This document shows, piece by piece, positions 36,662-43,424 of a stretch of 64,000 nucleotides of DNA. Position 1 is the first letter of the stretch. Every line of letters starts with the position of its first letter. The position numbers and the translations under genes were made by a program. The stretch is from contig OZ251458.1 of NCBI GenBank assembly GCA_965242535.1, positions 2,790,001 through 2,854,000 on the forward strand. The letters run 5' to 3'. Under the pieces are notes generated by a model. It was not told where the DNA came from. It worked only from the letters and a program-made list of their open reading frames with translations, and ran no database searches. Origin of the DNA: VXRD01 sp965242535. GTDB lineage: Bacteria > Latescibacterota > UBA2968.

Positions 36662-36733
36662 TCATCTTACATCCCAGGGATTCGTTATTGCGATGCCCAA
36701 GTTGTCAAAATCCCTGACATTTCGAGTTGCTAA
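36662..36733 (-). pseudogene. C-terminal relic of a PIN-domain (VapC/FitB-like) toxin
   Basis: The minus strand reads LATRNVRDFDNLGIAITNPW then DVR and a TGA at 36662-36664. T-R-N-V-x-D-F followed by G-(I/V)-x-(I/L)-x-N-P-W is the hallmark C-terminus of VapC/FitB-type PIN nucleases. No PIN start or acidic active-site residues precede it; in another frame the same bases form the last residues of the antitoxin ORF. An internal deletion has evidently removed most of the toxin and joined its tail to the antitoxin gene. Confidence 0.65.
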
Positions 36734-36992
36734 AGAATGGAATCTCCCGGTCATCTTCATCGCGGCAGGGGATCTCGATAGTCAGACCACGGGGCACGTT
36801 TTCAATCAGCCAGTGGCCGAGGGGTTTGCGCGGCGCTACTCGCTCTTGCCACACATCGGCGGGCACGACAACAAAGGACTTTCGCACGCCAATACACTGC
36901 GGCCCCTCTGTCTCGGCGAGGCGCAGGATTTCGGACAGCTTCGACTTGGCTTCTACGACTGTCCATACGCGGTTGGATTGGGCAATTTTCAC
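36705..36992 (-). CDS. Phd/YefM-family antitoxin, orphaned
   Basis: About 95 residues from a GTG at 36992 (GGAGG seven bases upstream; an upstream in-frame TTG is too close to that site). VVEAKSKLSEILRLAETEG is the Phd/YefM DNA-binding N-terminal motif, followed by VVVPADVWQERV and a C-terminal neutralising tail GLTIEIPCRDEDDREIPF. The final nine residues (FSNSKCQGF) are out-of-frame toxin sequence, so the original stop was lost in the toxin deletion. It could still bind DNA but has no functional toxin here. Confidence 0.75.
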   Translation of the reverse strand: MKIAQSNRVWTVVEAKSKLSEILRLAETEGPQCIGVRKSFVVVPADVWQERVAPRKPLGHWLIENVPRGLTIEIPCRDEDDREIPFFSNSKCQGF

Positions 36993-37089
36993 AATCAATC
37001 CTCCTTTCGGATGTGTCGTTCAACTCTCGTTTGTTCGGACTTCGCCGCGATGAGACTCTGCAAAAACGATCGTTGACTTACAATCCCAA

Positions 37090-37344
37090 CTAAGCCTCAC
37101 CTCTTACCCGTTTCCCCAAAGACACGGGAATCGCATGTTCACTGGGGAGTTGTAGGCTTGGAGACGGGATTTGCTCGCCATTGTCAAGACGACTGGCTAT
37201 CGCCACTTTCAGCGCGTCTTGGGCTTCGAGAAACGCCTCTTTCTCATCGGCGCCCGAAGTCAGGCATTCGGGCAGATCGCGGAACGAAACGACGAGCTCG
37301 CCCGTGCTATCGGGCTGAAAACGCGCGGGATATTCAAATGTCAT
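37090..37344 (-). CDS. HicB-family antitoxin, truncated at the C-terminus
   Basis: 84 residues beginning MTFEYPARFQPDSTGELVVS and continuing FRDLPECLTSGADEKEAFLE, the HicB partial-RNase-H-fold core. The usual C-terminal DNA-binding part after EHAIPVSL is missing; the frame ends GKRVRGEA. No HicA toxin gene lies on either side. The gene starts 18 bases after the methyltransferase-HNH stop on the same strand. Its first ~45 bases and leader are shared with the chimeric gene at 39264-39536. Confidence 0.7.
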   Translation of the reverse strand: MTFEYPARFQPDSTGELVVSFRDLPECLTSGADEKEAFLEAQDALKVAIASRLDNGEQIPSPSLQLPSEHAIPVSLGKRVRGEA

Positions 37345-37361
37345 ATCGTTTCTTTTTTTAA

Positions 37362-38861
37362 CTACGCCGTGCGATACAAAATCCCCGCCTCGCGCAAGCG
37401 GACGATCAACTCGGCTTGCGTGCCGCTCCCCTTGCGAGAGTTGCAACTGTTGCAGAGCAGTTGCAGGTTCTCCTTGTTGTCCGCCCCGCCTTTTGACCGC
37501 GGCGTGAGGTGGTCGACGGTCATATTTTGAAACGGGAAGTGTACGCCACAGCCCTTGCAATTCCCCTCTTGCTCGCCGTACAACACATGCTTATGCGTCC
37601 TGTAATCGGGCAATTCCTCTATGTCCGTGCGGCGCGGAAGGTCTGTTCTGTGGATCACGTTCGGGAGTTTCCCGCCCTTCAGCAACCCATCTTCATCGGA
37701 TACCTTTTGCAATCGTTCAACGACAATTTTGCCGGCCAATGGCGACAAGTCAATGCCGACCCACTGGCGTCCCAACATCTCTGCGGAAACGCAGGTGGTG
37801 GCGCAACCGCAAAACGGATCCAATACGACATCCCCCGCATTCGAGGAAGCCCGAAGAACGCGCGCCAACAACGCCAAGGGTTTCTGCGTGGGATAACCCG
37901 TGCGCTCGCGCCCTTTCACAGGCGGAATATCCAACACCAAATCCCCACTCACCACGCCGGGCATCAACGACAAGTACTTCTTCATGTAGGGTTTCCCGCG
38001 GGACGACCAATAAATCAACCCCGCATCATCCAACGCCTCACATTTGGACAACGGATCCAACTCGGCATAATCAGCGGGCAAGCGCGCATGGGCTGGCGGT
38101 GGAATGCGATCGAGCCCCGGCGGCGCCCACGCACGGCCAGACGGCGGCAACATCCCTCGAAATGGCCGATATGCCTTCGGCCCCCCCGGCTTTCCACCGG
38201 TCAAGTTTTCCGTAGCCCACCGCCCATACTCATCCTCATTCCGATATTGCGACGCGATAAATTCCTTTGAATACGGCTCGTACTGTTGATTCCAAACGGC
38301 CTTGCCCGACTTCGCGTAATAGAGAACGCGATCGCTATTGACCGCAAATTTCTTGGCAAGGGACTTTGTCGAGGTTCGACGCCAGACCAATTCGTTCCGA
38401 AAATTATCGCGCCCAAAGATGCTGTCCATCAGCATTTTCAAATAGTGACTCGCCGTGGGATCGCAATGCAGATAAACACTCCCCGTCGGCTTGAGAATCC
38501 GTTTCAACTCCAAAAGGCGCACCGCCATCATCACCAAGTAGGACTTCATCCCCTTTCCATGCGAAAACCCGGCCGCCTCGATCACCCGATACAACGCAGG
38601 CTCGCGGTCTGCGATCAACCCCAACCATGCGACATCCAAATCGCTCAACGTCCACGTATCTTTGAACGCCGCACCGGCCGCCGCACTCCCTATCGGCGCG
38701 CTATACGTCCGATTCGAGTTAAACGGCGGATCGAGATACACCAAATCCACACTCGCGGCGTTCATCCCCCGCAGAACGTCGAGATTGTCGCCCTCGAAGA
38801 TCGTGCGATTCGCCCAATTCGGCGCGCTGACCGCGGATTGCACGGGCTTCGCCTTAGCCAT
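37362..38861 (-). CDS. DNA N4/N6-methyltransferase fused to an HNH nuclease domain
   Basis: A 499-residue protein. The methyltransferase part is of beta order: catalytic DPPF (residues 44-47, VYLDPPFNSN) comes first and the AdoMet site VVLDPFCGCATTCVSAEMLG near residue 345, with a PTQKPLALLARVL segment before it. The C-terminal ~60 residues form an HNH/McrA-like nuclease: CKGCGVHFPFQNMTVDHLTP, then GGADNKENLQLLCNSCNSRK with paired cysteines for zinc. One polypeptide could thus both modify and cut DNA, although the HNH domain might also act as a DNA-binding module. No separate specificity or nuclease gene is adjacent. A HicB remnant follows. Confidence 0.88.
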   Translation of the reverse strand: MAKAKPVQSAVSAPNWANRTIFEGDNLDVLRGMNAASVDLVYLDPPFNSNRTYSAPIGSAAAGAAFKDTWTLSDLDVAWLGLIADREPALYRVIEAAGFSHGKGMKSYLVMMAVRLLELKRILKPTGSVYLHCDPTASHYLKMLMDSIFGRDNFRNELVWRRTSTKSLAKKFAVNSDRVLYYAKSGKAVWNQQYEPYSKEFIASQYRNEDEYGRWATENLTGGKPGGPKAYRPFRGMLPPSGRAWAPPGLDRIPPPAHARLPADYAELDPLSKCEALDDAGLIYWSSRGKPYMKKYLSLMPGVVSGDLVLDIPPVKGRERTGYPTQKPLALLARVLRASSNAGDVVLDPFCGCATTCVSAEMLGRQWVGIDLSPLAGKIVVERLQKVSDEDGLLKGGKLPNVIHRTDLPRRTDIEELPDYRTHKHVLYGEQEGNCKGCGVHFPFQNMTVDHLTPRSKGGADNKENLQLLCNSCNSRKGSGTQAELIVRLREAGILYRTA

Positions 38862-38950
38862 AATTTCCTCTTATCGGAACGAGATTGTCATTGCAATACC
38901 CATCCAAAGAATATACATTTTCCGCGTTCTTTCATGCAAGGAGGTGCCCC

Positions 38951-39175
38951 ATGCTCGCCAAACTCACGTCCGAGAATCAACTCACCCTGCCAGAAGCCAT
39001 TGTCGCTGACTTCCAAGGTTCCGAGTATTTCGCTGTCACCACGGAAAACAGCCGCATTGTGCTCACGCCCGTGCGCCCGACCTGCGCGGATGCCGTGCGC
39101 GCCAAGTTGACCGAACGCGATATTTGCGAAGCCGACATCGCCGAAGCCGTGACATGGGCGCGTCAAACACCATGA
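38951..39175 (+). CDS. AbrB/SpoVT-type antitoxin
   Basis: 74 residues starting MLAKLTSENQLTLPEAIVAD; AAGGAGGT lies just before the ATG. The N-terminal K-x-T-S-x-N-Q-x-T-L-P segment is the swapped-hairpin DNA-binding motif of AbrB-like antitoxins, and the C-terminal AVRAKLTERDICEADIAEAV is the toxin-binding helix typical of the family paired with PIN toxins. Its TGA overlaps an ATG (ATGA), the normal coupling to a toxin gene, but that reading frame closes after nine codons. It is divergent from the methyltransferase-HNH gene. Confidence 0.72.
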   Translation: MLAKLTSENQLTLPEAIVADFQGSEYFAVTTENSRIVLTPVRPTCADAVRAKLTERDICEADIAEAVTWARQTP

Positions 39176-39201
39176 CCGGCACGCGCTTGCGCGAAAGATG
39201 A
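39172..39201 (+). pseudogene. start of a lost toxin gene overlapping the AbrB-type antitoxin
   Basis: The ATG overlapping the antitoxin stop opens a frame of nine codons, MTGTRLRER, then TGA. In intact AbrB-PIN modules this overlap leads into a PIN toxin whose N-terminus reads basic residues followed by VVLDTN. Here the sequence changes right after RLR. I infer a truncated toxin; the remaining evidence is only the overlap and the basic start. Confidence 0.35.
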
Positions 39202-39263
39202 ATCACGCGCCGATGTGTTTCACCTGCGAACCTGTCCTTTTTCGTGCGTCTCAAAACAATTTC

Positions 39264-39536
39264 TCAATCCGCGACGACAAACGCGGCTTCTTTTTGTGTG
39301 GTTTCGCCAGAGATCAAATCCGTGATCGCCACGCGCACGAGGTGACGACCCAAGCCACACGCCGTCAGATCGAGCGCGACATAAGTCGATTCGGAAGACC
39401 GAAGACCCGATTGCTCAAAATCTATGGCGATCTCCTCGTCCTTGTCTCGCGTCACCGTCTTGACCAAGTGAGAAATCAGCGTCCCGAGCACGCCCGTGCT
39501 ATCGCGCTGAAAACGCGCGGGATATTCAAATGCCAT
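39264..39536 (-). CDS. chimeric small protein: HicB-type start joined to an unrelated beta-rich C-terminus
   Basis: 90 residues. The start MAFEYPARFQRDSTG and the upstream bases match the HicB gene at 37344 almost exactly. After residue 15 the sequence changes to LVKTVTRDKDEEIAIDFEQS, later TYVALDLTACGLGRHLVRVA and ITDLISGETTQKEAAF, a beta-strand pattern resembling the C-terminal domain of GWxTD-type secreted proteins. This looks like a recombination or insertion that placed a HicB leader and start codon in front of a gene tail. It may be expressed but probably has no native function. It lies 25 bp after the preceding gene. Confidence 0.5.
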   Translation of the reverse strand: MAFEYPARFQRDSTGVLGTLISHLVKTVTRDKDEEIAIDFEQSGLRSSESTYVALDLTACGLGRHLVRVAITDLISGETTQKEAAFVVAD

Positions 39537-39561
39537 AACGTTTCTTTTGTCCTTTACTAAG

Positions 39562-39987
39562 CTACGCGATATCGAACAGGATTGTAACGAGTCCCTCTTT
39601 GTCCTTCGGCTCAACGGCCATCCATTGTCGGATGAATTTTTCGTCTTCTGCGAGAATTTGATCGATGTCGCCTCGCAGACGAAAATCGATCACGAGATAG
39701 GATTCTCCGGACTCGGGATCGCTTTCCTTATAGAGTTTGAGATCGGTCGCGCTGTGAAATGAAGTTTTGACCAAATGGACGGCCTGACGAATGGCATCCT
39801 CAAGGCCATAGCGTTTGCAAAACGCTTGCGCGTCCGGGTGCGTTGGCAACCCGCAGACGTGCGAGGATGGCGCAACATCCGACCGCCCGGTGCTCATCCG
39901 ATCTATCACCGAAGACAGGGCCCCACTGGCGAGTTCCTCGCGCTTGGGCCTTATGGGCATCGCTTCCAAATTTTTCGATTGTGCCAT
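39562..39987 (-). CDS. hypothetical protein, 141 residues
   Basis: AGAGGA precedes the ATG at 39987. The N-terminal third is polar and probably disordered (KREELASGALSSVIDRM). The rest looks like a compact fold: AFCKRYGLEDAIRQAVHLVK, then SYLVIDFRLRGDIDQILAED and EKFIRQWMAVEPK. I do not recognise the family. The pattern of a helical part followed by a short beta region and an acidic tail would fit a small sensor or toxin-antitoxin-related protein, but this is speculative. It sits 25 bp downstream of the DUF6785-type membrane protein and 25 bp upstream of the chimeric gene. Confidence 0.65.
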   Translation of the reverse strand: MAQSKNLEAMPIRPKREELASGALSSVIDRMSTGRSDVAPSSHVCGLPTHPDAQAFCKRYGLEDAIRQAVHLVKTSFHSATDLKLYKESDPESGESYLVIDFRLRGDIDQILAEDEKFIRQWMAVEPKDKEGLVTILFDIA

Positions 39988-40012
39988 TTGCGTCCTCTCT
40001 TTTTTTCTGCAA

Positions 40013-42001
40013 CTACGCCGCGCGGAAGTGTACGGCATGGCCTTTTTCGGGGAACCAGATCACGTCCAGCATGAGGGAGAGGGCCACGCCGAGTACGTAG
40101 CCGACCAGCAGGCCGATGAAAAAGGGGCGGGATTTGTGATAGACCGACGGGCCGCCCACCTTGAGCATCACGAGTTTGATCAGCCAAGCGATGAACAGCG
40201 TAAAACTGCTCGCCCGAATCAACGGCACGCCGGAAAGCGCGAGCCCAACCGGGTGCAGGGGCCACCACACGAAGCGATGGCGCATGAAAATCAAGCCGAC
40301 CATCGCCAGACCGCCGATGCCGAAAAACGCGAGATTTTCGGGATTATCCACGTAAAACGGAGGTTGGTCCGATTGCTTGACCGCATTGGCGGCATTCTTG
40401 AAATAATTGCGCGCGCTGCGGGGAATCTCGGACACATTGAAATTGAACGCGCCCTCGTCGTAGCCCAGTTTCAGCGTCAGAAAAATACTCGTCACAAAAC
40501 TCGTCACAAACGCGATGTAAAGTGCGGCCATCAACTTGCGGCGGTCGTCCGCGATGCCCTCGGACAACTTGCCCACCTGCGCCGCGGCCGGCAAGAACAA
40601 ACCCTTGGCATTGCCCGTGATCAAATTGGCAAATCGAAACGCCACATGCGTGGACGGGGAAATCGCGGCATTGCCGAAAAACGGCGCCACGTAATTCCAC
40701 GGAATCCCCGGGATCGACGTGTAGGGCATGCCCGTGTCCGCCAAAATTTTCGCCATCCCAATATAGCCGAACACGCACGCCATCAATAGCAGCGCGCTGA
40801 TCAGCGGATCCATGTCCATCTGCATCATCCAAATAAACAAGTACCCCAGGCCCGCGGCCAGTCCGATCACCGCCGCGCGATAGGACAGCATCTCGTCGCG
40901 GTCATCCACGCTGTCGTCTTTGCCCAAAGCCTTCATCAGCACGTCCCGCAAATGTCGCCGCGCCACCCAGAACATCGAAATCACGAGCACGACAAACGCG
41001 CCGCGCGTCTGCCATTGGTACACGCCGCGATAGGCCGTGGGCACCATGGACTTGTACCCCAACTTGTTGAGCCAGCCCCCTTCCAAGATGAACACGAGGT
41101 CGAACACCCACAAACTGAACAACACATCTAAGCTGGCAAAGTACGAAAAGAAAATGGAAAACAGGCCCACCGAAGTCCGCACGCGCGGAAACTGTGGGTC
41201 TATCGTATGCCACCTCGCCCCGTGAATGGGAAAGCGCGGGAAGTTCGGCAAAAAGTAATTGATGCAATTCCACGCGATCATGCCAAATGCCAGCGCGAAC
41301 CCGATCCAGAACAGGCGGTTGTACATAAACCCCGGCAAGGTGCGTTTCCCGCCCCCCGGCTCGGACATCATGTTGATCAGGGGCGCCATCGCCGGAAATG
41401 CCAAGCGTTCGTTTTGCACCCATTGCTTTCTAAAAATCACGGCCACGCACGCGAGCACCACAAACGCGGCGGTGAACGCCATGAACCACCAGAACAGGGG
41501 CAACACCCACACGCCCCAAGGGATGGGCGCGCCTTCGGGCCGGCCTTCAAAAAACCAAGCGATGCCGTGGCCCTCGTTGCTCGGAATCAAAAAATTGGGC
41601 AGGTGCGGATGCAGCAACTCGGCCCAATTATTGTCTTCTGTGGCGTAAAAATACGGCGCGGAAATGTACCCGATCAAATACCCTGTGCTGCTCCACGCGG
41701 GCAGGGTCGCGCCCACGAGGCCCATCGCCAAAACGGTGTGCCATTCCCCCGGCTGGAGCGAGAATCGCGCCAGCCTGCCCGCCGCGGCCAGGACGATGAG
41801 CATGGCGATAAACGCGATGAGCATCGCCATTGGAACGTGCGAGAGCACCATCCGCGATCCGTGGTAGTAAAACCGAACGTAAACCGCGATCGCGTCGAGC
41901 ACCACCACCAGGAATATCCCCAAACCGATGGCCCGCGGCGTGATCCCACCCCGAAAGGCGGCCGCGACATCGCGCTGGCTGTCCGATGCGTGTGTCGCCA
42001 T
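40013..42001 (-). CDS. DUF6785/DUF6784-type polytopic membrane protein
   Basis: A 662-residue integral membrane protein with about 12-14 hydrophobic segments, for example FLVVVLDAIAVYVRFYY near the N-terminus, VVLACVAVIF, and YLFIWMMQMDMDPLISALLL. AAGGA precedes the ATG at 42001; the longer open frame upstream overlaps the lipoprotein gene. The family is common in planctomycete-like and uncultured phyla and resembles oligopeptide-type transporters in overall plan, but the substrate is unknown. Its gene follows the DUF4249 lipoprotein by 31 bp, so transport of a ligand taken up through the TonB receptor upstream is a reasonable inference. Confidence 0.8.
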   Translation of the reverse strand: MATHASDSQRDVAAAFRGGITPRAIGLGIFLVVVLDAIAVYVRFYYHGSRMVLSHVPMAMLIAFIAMLIVLAAAGRLARFSLQPGEWHTVLAMGLVGATLPAWSSTGYLIGYISAPYFYATEDNNWAELLHPHLPNFLIPSNEGHGIAWFFEGRPEGAPIPWGVWVLPLFWWFMAFTAAFVVLACVAVIFRKQWVQNERLAFPAMAPLINMMSEPGGGKRTLPGFMYNRLFWIGFALAFGMIAWNCINYFLPNFPRFPIHGARWHTIDPQFPRVRTSVGLFSIFFSYFASLDVLFSLWVFDLVFILEGGWLNKLGYKSMVPTAYRGVYQWQTRGAFVVLVISMFWVARRHLRDVLMKALGKDDSVDDRDEMLSYRAAVIGLAAGLGYLFIWMMQMDMDPLISALLLMACVFGYIGMAKILADTGMPYTSIPGIPWNYVAPFFGNAAISPSTHVAFRFANLITGNAKGLFLPAAAQVGKLSEGIADDRRKLMAALYIAFVTSFVTSIFLTLKLGYDEGAFNFNVSEIPRSARNYFKNAANAVKQSDQPPFYVDNPENLAFFGIGGLAMVGLIFMRHRFVWWPLHPVGLALSGVPLIRASSFTLFIAWLIKLVMLKVGGPSVYHKSRPFFIGLLVGYVLGVALSLMLDVIWFPEKGHAVHFRAA

Positions 42002-42032
42002 TTTCGGTATCCTTTCTGCGAATCCCTTTTGT

Positions 42033-42986
42033 TTATTCGCCAACGCGGGGCAGCACCACAAACCCCAGCGAATCCACGGACGCGGATCCAAAAAGCCCGA
42101 TGCCGCCTTCGATGTGAAACAGGGGCCGCTCAAAATTGTCGCCTGCCAGGCCGCCGGGCTGAATGGCGTTGGCGTCATCGTCAAAAAACTCGGGCACGGA
42201 TCGGATCAGGTCAAACCAATTTTCGTCGACCGCATAAACGCGGAGCACATGCCGCCCGGCGAATCCCACGATAAACCAGGGCATACGCAAATTGCCATCT
42301 GCGGCTTCCAATGCGGGCGAACTGCCGTAACGGTCAAAACTCACTTCCTCAAACACCTCGGAATTAGCCAAATAATCCGATCCTAGATCCAGGCTTTCTA
42401 TCGAGATCTGGTAGCCGCTTGCGGAGAGGGGATCGAAGCGCATCTCCAAAAACCCCAACAGGTAGGGCACGCGATTTTCGGGTGCGTTGAACACGCCGCC
42501 GTCTTCAAATTTTTTCAGCACGCGCATCACCTCGAGGGTCGCATCGTCCAACAACACGACCTCTCGAATGTCCAATCGGTCGGGCGTGTGGGTCTGCGCG
42601 CTGGCCTCTCGCCCTTGGGATTGCACGCGCAACTCGTAAATCGCATTCGGCAAAACGCGCGGCGCGTTGGGCGGCGGCACATAACGCCCCGGTCGATTTG
42701 GATCGGCGCGGTACAAAAACCGCTGGTCGCCCTGCGCGATAGTGACCTCGGCATCGGTCACGGCGGATTCGTTGTAGCGCAACAAATCGTTCCACGCATT
42801 TGTCGATGAAGCGATGGTCGTGGTCTGGGTGATGAGCAGAGCGGGCAGGGGTTGATCGACGAGTAGCAAAGCATCGACGACCAGCATGCCCGAAGCATCC
42901 GGGCCGTAAAAACTCGACGGCCCGCGCTCGGCCTTGCACCCGACCAGCGCGACCGCGCATCCCAAACAAAAAAAGAGAAGTTTCAT
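42033..42986 (-). CDS. DUF4249-like lipoprotein
   Basis: A 317-residue protein with a lipoprotein signal (MKLLFFCLGCAVALVGC, cysteine 17). The body is beta-rich: an early MLVVDALLLVDQPLPALLIT with AVTDAEVTIAQGDQRFLY and YVPPPNAPRVLPNAIYELRV is typical of DUF4249, whose members follow TonB receptor genes and are thought to sit at the outer membrane as ligand-binding or accessory lipoproteins. The gene lies downstream of the TonB receptor gene on the same strand, but a ~400-bp repeat element separates them. AAAGG precedes the ATG. Confidence 0.75.
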   Translation of the reverse strand: MKLLFFCLGCAVALVGCKAERGPSSFYGPDASGMLVVDALLLVDQPLPALLITQTTTIASSTNAWNDLLRYNESAVTDAEVTIAQGDQRFLYRADPNRPGRYVPPPNAPRVLPNAIYELRVQSQGREASAQTHTPDRLDIREVVLLDDATLEVMRVLKKFEDGGVFNAPENRVPYLLGFLEMRFDPLSASGYQISIESLDLGSDYLANSEVFEEVSFDRYGSSPALEAADGNLRMPWFIVGFAGRHVLRVYAVDENWFDLIRSVPEFFDDDANAIQPGGLAGDNFERPLFHIEGGIGLFGSASVDSLGFVVLPRVGE

Positions 42987-43020
42987 GAGCTGCCTTTCTC
43001 GTAACCGCGAATTAAAACGA

Positions 43021-43411
43021 CTTCTCAAAAACTGACGTTACGCACAAATCAACACATGCCTCGCTTGCTCGTTTAATGCGTTTGGTCCTTCAGCATCATT
43101 TCTTGCTTTCTATGCCTTCGGCGACCTACTTTTTGTCTACAGCAACAAAAAGTAGGCAAAAAATGCCGCTCTCATGCGCCGAGGGGCTAGCACAGCGCAA
43201 ATCGCTTTTGTAACAACACGACATGAGTCAGCCTGCAAAGTGGGTTGCAACAAAGATGTGAGTTGCAAAATGGACTTGCGCGCTGTGCTTGATGGCTTTC
43301 GTTGAGGGTCTTTTAGGAAGGCACGTTTAGCGATGGCTTATTTGATGTACAGCATCGCGCTCGTCACTCCAAAAAAAAATTAAAATTCCGAATTATTTAA
43401 TTTACAGAGCC
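43021..43411 (-). mobile_element. copy 2 of the ~400-bp structured element
   Basis: Reverse-orientation copy between the TonB receptor and the DUF4249 gene. Stem 2 reads CCTACTTTTTGT / ACAAAAAGTAGG (43125-43156), where copies 1, 3 and 4 have all-T/all-A at the differing pair, a compensating change. The second stem, GCGCTGTGC with GCACAGCGC, is kept (43190-43198 and 43279-43287). The hairpin-type ends are not recognisable here; one end has AATTATTTAATTTACAGAG, shared with copy 4. No gene is inside. Confidence 0.65.
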
Positions 43412-43424
43412 TTGAAACAACTTC

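Noticed and set aside
41207..42274. Plus-strand frame opposite the DUF6785-type membrane protein
   Set aside because: Histidine/arginine-rich translation typical of antisense to hydrophobic codons.
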